Source of the DNA: Nilaparvata lugens
Taxonomy: Eukaryota > Arthropoda > Insecta > Hemiptera > Delphacidae
Length of the DNA stretch: 64,000 bases
Assembly: GCF_014356525.2 (NCBI RefSeq)
Contig: NC_052505.1
Location: forward strand, 13,433,098 to 13,497,097
Direction: 5' to 3'
Part shown: positions 1-11,252 of the stretch, piece by piece
How positions within the stretch are numbered: the first letter of the stretch is position 1
How the letters are laid out: the number at the start of each line of letters is the position of its first letter
Translations under genes and position numbers: made by a program
The notes under the pieces: generated by a model
Seen by the model: the letters and a program-made list of their open reading frames with translations, nothing else
The model's database searches: none
What the model was told of the DNA's origin: nothing

Positions 1-145
1 TTCCTTCATCATTCACGCCAGAATCCGTCTTGTCCGTGACTGCTATTTTCTAGCTCTTCAATTGTTGATTGTATGCTTTCAGGATCGGATACGACTGTGA
101 AAACAGAACGTCGACACTGGAGAGTTTAATTTAGTATTAGTTGTC

Positions 146-471
146 GAAATGATTAGATTTGTTAGAATGTGCTAGTAATGGATATGTTATTCTTGTTAAA
201 ATAATTTATTGATTACCTCCACAGAATGAGAATCAGATAAAATCCTTATAAATACTCATTTCTATCTTGATAGGAAAGATTCATAGGGAGCCGTAATCGA
301 TGAAATGATTAGATTTGTTGGAATGATGTTGGAATTACATTTGATGGACATGTTATTCTAGTTGGAATAATTATTTCTTGGTTACCTCTACAAAATAAAA
401 ATAAGTTGAAATCTTATTATGGGCTCATTTCAATCATGATAGGTAAGTTTCGTAGGGAGCGGTGATCGATT
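146..471 (+). repeat. Diverged tandem duplication (about 160-bp unit, two copies)
   Basis: GAAATGATTAGATTTGTTRG and AGGGAGC.GTRATCGAT mark the start and end of two copies, at 146-301 and 303-471. They are clearly related but substantially diverged. Confidence 0.7.
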
Positions 472-1639
472 TAAGAAACATGCAGAAGAGAAGGATGATA
501 ATCCAAAAAATTACAGTCTTCTTTACATTTTTGGTCACATCAGTGTTATTCTCATTGAAATTCTTTTGAATAGGAGATTATCATTCTTCAAAAATGTGAG
601 ATACAAAAGTCTTTTGAATTTTTCATTCTTGAAAGAGTGGAAGCAAAATATATGTTATCAGTAATTTTCTTGATTGGAATTTTTGAGAGGTCAATTCATT
701 TTCAAATATGTTATTTCTTCAGCTATATTATTTCCATTTGAGTATATTATTAATTAAATATTGGTTCAAGTATTTGATATTTTATACTTTTTTTATATTT
801 ATTATTAATTTAGTTGCATCATTATTAATTTTTTTGAAATATTTTTTCTGTTCACAAGTCATCATTTGAGGAAGTTGATTGAAATCACTGTTATAATTAA
901 GTTTATTATTCACAAAATTATCGCTCTGCTTTTTCCTCTCATCATTATCATCAATAGTCTGATTCAGGAATTATTTTGATCACGAACTCACGATATGAAG
1001 TCTATGTGGAGAGCATAATAAGAGTCTGAGGATAATTGTGAGTAATGGAAAGGATGATGATCAAAGATGAATGAAACTACAGTTTAAGTGATTGGTGATT
1101 CCAGAACTATCAGTAGAAGAATGAGTGAGTGAGTACTACTACGGTAGTGAGTGAGTTTGGAAATGATGGCCCATCCGAAGAAAGTATTGATCGCTCAGCT
1201 TTCTCTTAGCCTATGTGAGATTTCACAACTTATCTGATTGATTAAAGATTATTGAAAATGAAAAATAGGCCTATTACAGGGTCTATAAGAAATGAAAAGA
1301 TATTTTTAATGTAAAAATAGATCCATTATACTCAAGATTATTAATACTGTGATATCTAGTGAGTATGTGAGCATCATTTTTTCCTCTTCTTAACAACATT
1401 GTAATGGTTTTGTCATTGAAAAGAAAAGAACAAACTTGAAAATGATACCCAGAATGTCTAATCATTCTAGCAAGTCTATCGGCTTCACAATGAGCATACT
1501 GTTTTTCCGTAATATCTGAAAGATGTAGGAGAACTATGTAGGCTACTAGAGTAGCAATATACGAAAAACTACGGAGCATTATTATACTCACTCGTATATT
1601 ACAGAAGCTACTATCATGAAGAAAGGATAGCATAAGAGG
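472..1639. other. No gene recognised
   Basis: AT-rich sequence. A 121-codon open frame on the - strand (1648-1283) has no recognisable motif and abuts a repeat; it is not taken as a gene. Confidence 0.4.
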
Positions 1640-1985
1640 ATATACCATGATATAGGGCGTTTATGTTCGAAATTTCACTGTATGTTCAAGTTGATAGTCC
1701 AAGAAGTTCTTTTTCCTGAAGTGATGCTTGGAGTTCTCATAACTGTGCCGTTCATACACTTTCACCCGCCCATCACATCAATAATAAATAGACACTAGTC
1801 GGCCGTTATCGGAAATAGTCGACTCTTGAATGAGCAGTAAAATTTTAAATACAAACTTCCTATATGAATAAAAATTTAAACCTGAGTACCCTTTTTGAAA
1901 TTATTTAGTCATGACATGTTCCGGCTATATAATGTAGCCCTAAAGAAAAAAAGACAAACGCCCTATAATATAATACCCTATAAGC
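1640..1985. mobile_element. Degraded foldback element, relative of the one at 38197-38781
   Basis: ATACCATGATATAGGGCGTTTATGT at its left end is mirrored by ACAAACGCCCTATAATATAA at its right end. The left part (1640-1770) aligns with 38214-38350, and a TAGTCGGCCGTTATCGG-like stretch also has a counterpart at about 38675. Ends are approximate. Confidence 0.5.
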
Positions 1986-4072
1986 AGGTAATTCTTCTTA
2001 ATTAGCTTAAGAGCTTATGCCAGCTCTCCTCCTTGCAACTATTTACCATTTTATTACCGAAATCCATTATTATATTAAAAAAGTACTGCTGTCTCAATTA
2101 TGGGACAGTATCATTGGAGAGACTATATATTGCTCATTCATTGGGAAGTATTACATGACAATATCTCCTAGTCTGCAGCTGAGCTACGTTTAAAAAAGCC
2201 AAGAAGTAAGTTATCATGTTCCAACACAACTGGGAGGCATTGAGTTGAGAAGGTCTAGCGGGAGCCGATTCACTATATATTATAAAATGTACACATATAT
2301 TATATAGAGCTATATAATAAAGGTACCAGCATCTTGCTCGATAAAGTAGTTCAAACTTTTCCCGACAGCGTTGTAGGGAAGTGCAGGTACTTGAAATTCA
2401 AATTGATTCCCCCAAAGACTCCTTCTAAAACTTATAGCTATTAAAATATTCTCTCTTCTTAAAGGTACTATTGTTTTGAAATGTAGTATCCTCGTTCATT
2501 ATCGGCTGAATTTAGAGAGTAAAGCTGGATAATGAATAATTCATTGAACATCCTAGGGAAATAAACTTAATCAGACAAAGTTAATGGACGAAACATGGAA
2601 TATAAAACTAGTTTCTTCAGCAGGAACTACATTTACAGCTCGCAGAATGATTATATTATTGTTTTTCTAACTCTAATCTAGTATTGTTTCATAGGCATTT
2701 ATTCTGGTATTAGGAGAAAGAATACTATCATCTGGATAGTGTTATGGAAGAGAGGTCGCATCCCTATTTCTATCACTCCAGTTTGCTATCCATATACATC
2801 ATAATCATATCTATCTATTCTCGGAAATGTTTAGTGTGAATAGAGACTGATTTATTCGTAATATTTTATTTATTTCATGAATGAATGTTATAACATTGGG
2901 TAGAATTATCAATTTACCATTACTAATTGTTATTTACAGAAATTCTATATCGGTAAGATAATTTATATACCATCAATTATTCAACAAGGCACTTTCCTTT
3001 TCACACTCATGAGCAAAATACTCATTTGAGTATCATTCAAAATAGAAGAATTATACTCAATGTTGGCTACTCTTTACTTATTACATCATACTTATTAATT
3101 AATATGATTGAATATAAAAATAAATCAGTTTAAAATATTATGAAAATGAAACTTTCAACGGAATTTTTCAATATTAACAGAGCCACCATGTATTTTTGTT
3201 AATGGATTTAGAAATTTATACCAATTTATCGCACTGAGTTGGTAGTCTCCGAGAACTATATACTTTTCGAGAAATTAAATTCCTACTGATGAATCTTTCC
3301 ATCATAAGATATTGCACTATACAGTAGGAGCATTCTATTCATATAAAACATTTTTACTCTCCATTAATTCACAATTAAATTCTTTCTGAGAAGGTTTCAT
3401 TTCATAAAAAAATGCAACAAATTAGTCATCTGTAACACTGAGTTAACTGATGTAGGATCCTACGTACAACTTTTTTGTCGCTTAGCTCTCATTTGGGAGA
3501 AGGCTTAACGATTCATGATAAGACCTCAGTTGAAAAAGTGCTCCAAGAGAAAAAATAAAATTAGACAAAAATAATCTCTGCACTCGCTCTGTAGCTAATT
3601 TTCTCACACGATCCAACCAGCCAAATGAGATTCAGAACCACGTTCCCCTCACTCTGTTGCCACTAAGCAAATCTGGACTCATTTCTACCAAGCAACCCAT
3701 GACCCGGCCGGGAAGAGGGCGGTCTTGAATTTTATTAATATTCAGGAGCTCTTTGCTTGTTAGAAAAACCTGAATATTCCTTGGGGGATGAGATCCTTAT
3801 ACACTGCCTCTGGCCATCAGTATGAATCGCTGAATTCCACACAATTACTCTGAAGACTATGCTTTATAAGTTGGAAGCATAAATTTTCATCGAAATCCTT
3901 TGAAAAATATTTTCTTCTTAAAGTAATAAGTTCTCAGAATAGATTTGATAGCATTAGAGGAGTATGGAGTTGAAAATACGGTGCTGAATTCCTTGAATGG
4001 AAGGAATAAATTATAAAGCAAATGGGAATCGATGAAATGAATTTGCTAGTAAAATCCATCAACCATTCATAA
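1986..4072. other. No gene recognised
   Basis: AT-rich non-coding DNA with no long open frame and no obvious repeat structure seen by eye. Confidence 0.4.
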
Positions 4073-4693
4073 TCTATATAAATAAAAATCGAGCCTCAAA
4101 TTTTGACATTCAATAAATTTTTTATGTGTACATCGATGATTTTTCTTTAGTTGAGTTCGTTATGTTCAGGACCAGGTTTATGGCCTATAGAATTTATAAT
4201 CCGACTTCAGGACTCTTTCCTACGGTCTTTCAAAGTTTACATGTAATCCTTATGGGAGAAGATTTGTGAGCTGGCCCAAAACCTACTATTACTAGAAGTA
4301 ATAGAAGGTATTGGCTTGCCACACACAGAAATAAAGATCAGCTGTTATAATCATTACATCATCCAACAGCTGCTGGTACATAGTAGACAAGAGTGTGTAC
4401 TGCTCCATAACCACCCATGTGTTTTATTCTCAACGCCCCGACTGAAAACAAAATGACTGTTCTGTGTGTAACCATCCAGCAGTGCGGCCTCAGGTTGAAG
4501 ACATTGCTTTGTTTTGAATAATAATAATAAATATCTTCGGTGTTTAGAATTAACTGATTTTTAGTAAATTATTTATTTTGCAAATGGAAAATTATCTATT
4601 CAAATAAATAGATGCGCCTCCTCAGGTGTGCACCCAGCTAAAGTTTGTCATGAGATGCATATTTGGCGGTACGAAGTTCGCCGGGCCAGCTAG
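4073..4693 (+). mobile_element. Non-autonomous Helitron, about 620 bp
   Basis: The 5' end is TCTATATAAATAAAAA, typical of insect Helitrons. The 3' end carries a hairpin (GGCG..CGCC within GGCGGTACGAAGTTCGCC) and then CTAG. It sits between host A (4072) and T (4694), as expected for Helitron insertion into AT. No Rep/helicase coding is present. It lies only about 50 bp from the LTR element. Confidence 0.8.
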
Positions 4694-5083
4694 TTGATAA
4701 TAAACAGAGCCTGAAAAAGGGGGAAAGCAAGAACGATTAAGGAATTGTGCCGGGCACTCTCTTTAATTCAGGCCTTTTCCCAAGTTATAATAGTAAATTT
4801 AATACGCAATAGACTAGAGCCATTATTGTAAGTGAGTTAGCGAAATAAATTATTTTCTCTCTCTATTATGAACGGCCATGACTTCGAGTTTCCCATGATA
4901 GATATTTAAAAATTGTGGCTCCGAGTCGTCGAGGAATGTAGATTATGGAATTATCTCTAAAACTTAGCCTTCTTGTCGCGACATAAAATGCGATAAGTTG
5001 GAAAACAGCAAGCATTGAAATTATAACAAACTACCGATTTTGCAGTTACTATTTGGTCCAAAGGCTGTAGAAGCCACGCGACG

Positions 5084-5165
5084 ATTGGTCAAATTGATTC
5101 CATTCGCCCAATAGGAGACCTGTTTCTAAATACAGTAGTGGGGCGATTCCCCAGCCGACAGACCA
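5084..5165 (+). promoter_or_regulatory. Putative LTR promoter (U3/R boundary)
   Basis: Two CCAAT boxes (reverse ATTGG at 5084-5088 and CCAAT at 5108-5112) precede a TATA-like TAAATAC at 5127-5133. The expected start lies about 30 bp further, near 5155-5165. The same block is repeated in the 3' LTR at about 11591-11672. The assignment rests on spacing and motif content alone. Confidence 0.45.
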
Positions 5166-6084
5166 GATTACGTTCCGGAGGACACTTTGCTAGGAGCACT
5201 ACGAGAGTAAAGATGTAGTCATTATGTTTCGCCCTTTTTGGGCAAGTTTACAAGTTTATATCATTAGTTAGTTTTATTTTTATTAAAGTTTAAATTTCTG
5301 GTAGTGCCATGTCCTGAAAGGTTTAATTGTGTTTCTTCATCATGTACGAATAATTGTTTCTTCAAATAACCGCTAAGGTACGTAAACTAAGGTTAAAATA
5401 TAATTTAGGGAAATTAATTAAGTGAAACTTCAATCAAAAGATTTTATCAACAAAGCCTGTTATTTTTCAAGTTAATAATATTGATTGAGAATAATCCTTT
5501 TGATTTTATTAGTGATGGAAGATACTTATAATTTTTTTCTACAGAAGTATAGAAAGTTTTCAGTTACGTTACATTTGAGTTATTGTTCCTGGAGATATAT
5601 TATCGTAGAGTATTGCTGAAAGTCAGGAAGATAGCCTTTAAATTGAATGAAACCTTTAAGAATTGTTCATATTGAGTTTATGACATTTTTAATTTATATT
5701 TTTCAGACTCTGTTTTCTTATGTCATTAAGGCTTTTGAATGATTTAGTAAATTTTTTATGATAGAAATCTTAATAGATGAAGAAAAAAGTTTTTCTTCTC
5801 CAGGAAATTAATATTAATGAATGTTCAAATTTTAATACAATTTAAATTATTTTCTATGTGTTTACTAATTTTATTTAATTAAAGGTAAAAATTCCACAAG
5901 ATGAATCTTATAAGGCAAACATTATCTTTTCTTAAAGTGAAATTTTCAATATTTTTTTCTTTTATTGTGTTATAAAGTGTCTTGTTTTATTAGGTGATAA
6001 ATTCATAATTTCAGTTGATACTAGTTTTTGGACTTGTATTTGTAGGTAAATCAAATCATAACTCTGGAATGTTCATTTTTAATT

Positions 6085-6170
6085 AAGGTTCTGAGCAGTT
6101 TTGGGCGAATGCCCGTTATTTACACTTGGATTGCGTCCTATAGTTCATAAATAATAAATAAAATAAATGT
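6085..6170 (+). promoter_or_regulatory. LTR polyadenylation module resembling a LINE 3' tail
   Basis: The segment CAGTTTTGGGCGAATGCC followed by AATAAA (6153-6158) and repeated AATAAA-like units matches the 3' ends of dispersed LINE tails at 21725, 33390, 43460 and 53850 in this window. It is repeated in the 3' LTR at about 12597-12680. It would place the R/U5 border near 6175. Confidence 0.45.
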
Positions 6171-7199
6171 TGGCTAGCGCACAAGTTTCCAACAATACTA
6201 GCCGAGCTACTATATGAAAAATTATATTTGATTTCGCAAACCAAACGAAAAATATCATATAAGTTAGCATCATTTCAATTTGAATTATTTGTGAAGAAAG
6301 ATCCTTTAATTCTGATAAAAAGAATCAGTAGTTTAAAGATAAAAATCTATATAAAATGAGGATTCAAAGAATGAAAGAATTTAATTGTAATCAATAGATA
6401 ACTCCTGTTTTAGCTTTTGATGAATTGTAGGAAGAGTTAGAAATTAATGCTGTAATACATTTATTTACAGCGGTTCATGTGTGTCCCCAAACCAACTTCT
6501 TGTACTACCACCCCTTTGGTTCCGCAACTTTATGTAAAACCGCTTCAAGACACCCGTTCAGACGACAGGTCTAGGGACGTAAGAGGACGTCGCCGTCAAG
6601 CCAAATTCAACCGGTAAAAGCTCACCGCCAAAAACAAGGTACTGTAACCCCGACGATAAAGCAACGTACAAACCAACGAAAGTGCAGTGTAGTGAAACAA
6701 AGGTTCATTCGAGAATGTCAATCAAAAGTGGGGATTCAAATTATTATGAAATGGGTTATATGGGTTACTATCGACGAAACTTGGGTTCAACGGGCTTTTC
6801 TTTCTTGAGTAATTTCATGTTGAAATTAATTGGTTATTTTGTGACTGATCTTGTTTGGTTTTGTGACGTATTGCTATCTAAACGGGGATAGTAATGCGCC
6901 CCCGAATCAGATGAAGAATGTCAACAAAGTAACATGATATTGTTGTTTCTGTTGTTCGATTTTAGCTGCCAATGTTTATTGAAACTGTTTGTATTTTTCT
7001 ATTATTTCAAATTGTAGTGTTATTCTATAGTATAAACCTATTAAATCAGGCATGGCAAGATTAATTGAAGTTTTCTTGACTCTAGCCCGTTCACCTGCAT
7101 GAATTAGGTATAGACTCAGGTATTTTCTAGATGTGCCGGCCTATTTCTAAATTCTAAATTTTATTCAAAATTATCTTATCTATTATCTTCTTAGGCACA

Positions 7200-10100
7200 C
7201 AACTGCGCCACTCTGCTGTCTAGAGATATTTAAATCTCTGGAATTCAAATTTTCTAAAAAATTAAATTTTTCATAACTTACTCTAATAATACTAGATCAA
7301 TTTTTCTGAGTCTATACTTAATAATTCATTCTGTGAACGTGTTAACTGTCAATATTTTGGGTTTGGAGTTGAATGAATAATTTATAGTTGCTACTCCAAT
7401 TTTTCTGAAGTTTAAATAATTGTAGATGAAACAGGAAAGTTATTCAGTTATGTTAAATCCATTAAAATGAGAATCTTTTGAAGTGCTTAAAGATAAAGTT
7501 AGGTATCATTGATGCTTAAGTTGAAAGTATTCTGAAACTTCAAATTGAAATTGATTATTGACAAATAGGTTTAACGGTAGAATAAAAATTAGTAGAAGAA
7601 ACTAGCATAGGTGAAAAACAACTGATTCTAAGAGCTGAATAAATTTTTTGCATTCTGTAATTCCGTGAATGGTGATAGAAATTATTGTAATGTCAACGTA
7701 CGTATTCTGGTCTCACGTCTGGTAGTTGAATATCATTATAGTAGTAGTGAATGTGAATATTGAGATTTTAAAGGTCAACCCAAGTAAATTAGGAAAATGC
7801 GGAAATTATTATGGGAGAATGTTTGAGGAAAATAGGAAATTTTTTTTGATAAGTTTAGGTAGATCGAAGGTAATCAGAGAATAAATAGGAACTGTTTTAT
7901 TAGTTATTGTTGATATGTAGTTTTGAAAAGTTGATGAGTAGTTTTGGCCTTGAGATGTTTAAACTAAATAATTGGGTATTGTAGATTAAAGTTGAAACGA
8001 TAATCAAATCCTTGGGAATTTGTATGAAAATAAGTTGATTCAGATGAGGTTGTTAAGTCCCTTTATCAGTAATGTTTATTCTCGAAAAGGTGAATCAGTT
8101 TTATTATTGGAGATATTTTTTTTTGGTGTGATTTTTGCGGTAGGCATGCGTAGTGATAGGGTAAAGATCCGTTGTGTTGATGACGTTTCCTGTAGGCTGT
8201 GGGGAATTTTTTTGTTTGTTTAGTTGAGACTCAAGATTTAGAGGAGGACAAGGGGATGTCCTGCCTGTGTGTGTTGTTGTTGAATTTAGGTAATCGGCGC
8301 GAGTGTAGGTCCGTGTCCAGAGAGAACGGAGCACTGCCCGAAAGTTGTCCATGTAACAAATCAAGGAATCTAGCTGTGACTAACCTTGCAAATTTGTACG
8401 GTGGAATTGTATAATTTTAGCGAAAGGCACCGAAGATGGTGTGAGCTAAGATTTTTTTTGTATCTAGTAAACGGTCTGGTTCATTCGAGAGTTATGGGGC
8501 TCGTCAGTAGAATAACGTAAACCGAAATCTAGAATATTTAGTGAGTCTTCGTAGTGATTCGTAGTGATTGTAAGGAAAACAATCAGCGTAATGCAGTTTA
8601 GGGAAGCCCAGTCAAAAGGTTCGTTAATGTTTGGTAGGAAAGGCAGCCGCAAAAAACACAAGTGATAATTAGTAAAAAAAAAGGGGTATTATTGAGTTTA
8701 AAGTTGCTTAGTAATTTGGTATATGGTAACGGAAATTGAAGGTTTTAGACAACGAATATTTAAGGTGATTAGTTAAGGTATACAAATAAAATAACAGAGA
8801 AACTTTTTCGAGTACCTAGGTAATGTTAAAATGGTTATCAGTGAAAGTAGAAAGAAATATTGGAACACTACTGAACGGGTTAAATTAAAATAAAATTAAC
8901 AGTGAAATTCTTCTAGTTGAATTTGAAATGAAAAGGGAAAATCTCTTGAGTTAAGCATGAGTTTAAATTATTCTGTAGTTGAGAGTTGAAAGGTTGATTA
9001 AAAAGTTAATTGGGGATATGAAAGTAGAAATATGTAGGAAAATTCGTGTCAAAAAGGAAATAGGATTTTTGTTGGGAAAATTAAATTGAGGTAATTAACA
9101 GTAGTAGGACCCTTTAGAGATAAGTAGTCAAAAAGAATTAATAAATAAAAAAAATAGGAAAATCTTTAATGAAAGGATAAATTTTTTAAAATGATGAATA
9201 GTAAAATTGCAATCAAGTTTTCCATGTGAATATTATTATAAACTTATTAAGTTGGGATATTTTGAGATCTAGTAGAGTAATTGAAACTAGTTAAATATGA
9301 AGTTTACAGTTGAGGAATAATTATGTGAGGCTCCAGTAAGGTTAGAAATGTCAGTGAACTTGGGAATCAGTAATAGTGTAATAGTAGTCTATTAATGTGT
9401 TAATGTGTTGGTAAATTCAATAATGTTGATGATCAGAAGTCAAGCAGTAGCAGTCCAATGCTAAGATAGTTGTTCCAGTTGAATTCTCATATTATTGAAT
9501 CATGCCTTGAGAATTATTCTTCCATTGTTTAGAGAAAATGTCACGTACTTTGAGTTTGCGATAAATAATAGCCTGGCACTCGATCATTGTTTTGTTTTGA
9601 CTAGCGTTCTGTGGTAGAGGTTTCTTACTGGAATATTAGAATGCAAAATCACGCTTGAGTCATGTTGGAAAATATCCGAAACAGATCAGAAATAAATAGG
9701 GAACAGATCAGTCTATTGAAGACAAGATTTTTTGTCGTGAGTTATAATTGGATAAGTTTTTGTGAGTATGGCGCCACTCTATAGCCTTGTCTCTATACAC
9801 TCAACGAGATGATTCCTAATGAATGAGAAGGAGAAAAGAGAAAAAGAGTTATGATAAAGATATTTACCGTATTTGTTAGAAGGATTCATTACGGGTTCAT
9901 GAAGGGTTTATTAGTCAAAGATTTTGTTACGTGACAATATAATGTATATAGAAGAAATTCCGGAATGTAAATAACTTGCGCAACTAGATTAGTCATTAAA
10001 TTATGTTATTAACTTCGTAATATTAAATATATTTAGGTAGGTGAATTAGGTTTAATTTTATTTCATGCACGGCTGCATACTCGCGGTAAATGAAATGGTT

Positions 10101-11238
10101 GTACAGTTTTCCCACGGTAGTAGATAATTGATTGTTTGGCAAATCGGGTGATGATCAATTTTTGAAGTTATCAACAGTCATAATATCCTATGTAGCAATG
10201 TATGTATGTGATGTCTCTAATAATCATAAGTTATTTAGCATAAGACGATTTATCATAATATTCTATACTATACCCATTTTCAATAGCTTAATACTCATCC
10301 ATTCATAGTTAAGAATTATACATTCACATAGTTAGGAGTTAGTACATATAGATAGAATATATTCTCATTCATAAAATAATAAGAATAATGTCTAAGGCCT
10401 CATATTTTATATTCTATTCGCTTTATATTTCATATTATTTGTTGATATCCCTATTCTTTATTAGTTTACCTTCCGTGATTAATATAATTATAATCTTATC
10501 ATAGGTTTATTCTGTTCAACTGATTCCGTTTTAGTTCACTTTAATACAATTCAGTGATAGAGATTTCCTGCTGGAATACAATAATGGATAGAAATTTTCA
10601 TAGCTACGGAATGTACATCAAGCGTGTGTCATTGCTCTCCGATGACTCGCTAGCGTTGCAGTTTCAACCATTATTATCTTTGAATCGTAGTCGATGTAGA
10701 ATAGTATTGCCTATTGAATTGCTTTATATTGTTAAAAATATGTTGCACTCTCAACTCTATAGTAATGATAGTTAGATTTCAATACATTCTGCAGAGTAAA
10801 AAAGTTTCATCCTTTACTATTATGATCAACGTACTCCATATTTTACAACAGCAGAGTAACATAGAACCAATTAAAACTATGATGTCTTTTAAACGTTTTC
10901 CCATGTTAGATTTTGCCAAGAAAATAACCAGGGACTCAATAAAGTGATTGAAGTATTCAAGATTATTATACTCGGTCCGTCTTTAGTACCTACTTAAAAG
11001 GTGGACACGTCCATATTGTTTTGTCCTGACTCTTGCCACAGTTTTAAAGACTCTTGCCACAAATCTCAATTAGTTATACATTTTGCTGAATTTCGGAATG
11101 ATTAAAGAGATTTCTTTTGAAGAGGGCCCGCTTCAAATTGGATTCTACTATCAATCCAGAAATTCGACTCTCCAAATCATACAGAATGCCTCTATGGTAA
11201 CATATCCTGATTAGATTTCTTTTTGCGTGTTTCACACC
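7200..11238 (+). other. Non-coding internal region of the LTR element
   Basis: No tRNA primer-binding site starting TGG is visible within the first 30 bp after the 5' LTR. A small inverted repeat (AGAGAT..ATCTCT, 7222-7239) lies there instead. From about 7400 to 9800 the + strand is strikingly poor in C and rich in G; for example 7801-7860 has no C and about fifteen G. The last kilobase lacks this skew. Only short open frames occur and none resembles a known protein. Confidence 0.7.
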
Positions 11239-11252
11239 GGAAGGAAGGGGAG
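11239..11252 (+). other. Polypurine tract of the LTR element
   Basis: GGAAGGAAGGGGAG is directly next to the first base of the 3' LTR, where plus-strand DNA synthesis is primed. It fixes the element's orientation as +. Confidence 0.8.

Larger units (their letters stand above)
4746..7199 (+). repeat. 5' LTR (2454 bp)
   Basis: It starts TGTGCCGGGCAC and ends TTAGGCACA. Compared with the 3' LTR it has about seven single-base indels, which account for the 5-bp length difference, and a handful of substitutions. It contains a CCAAT/TATA-like promoter near 5084-5165 and an AATAAA signal at 6153. The longest open frame (6682-6891) is also present in the other LTR but is frame-altered at its start by one indel, so it is not considered a gene. 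Confidence 0.93.

Noticed and set aside
1283..1648. 121-codon open frame on the - strand
   Set aside because: No recognisable domain; its 5' end runs into a foldback repeat shared with 38.2 kb.
6682..6891. 69-codon open frame conserved in both LTRs (also 13193-13402)
   Set aside because: Conservation follows from LTR identity; compensating 1-bp indels alter the frame near its start between copies, and there is no homology.
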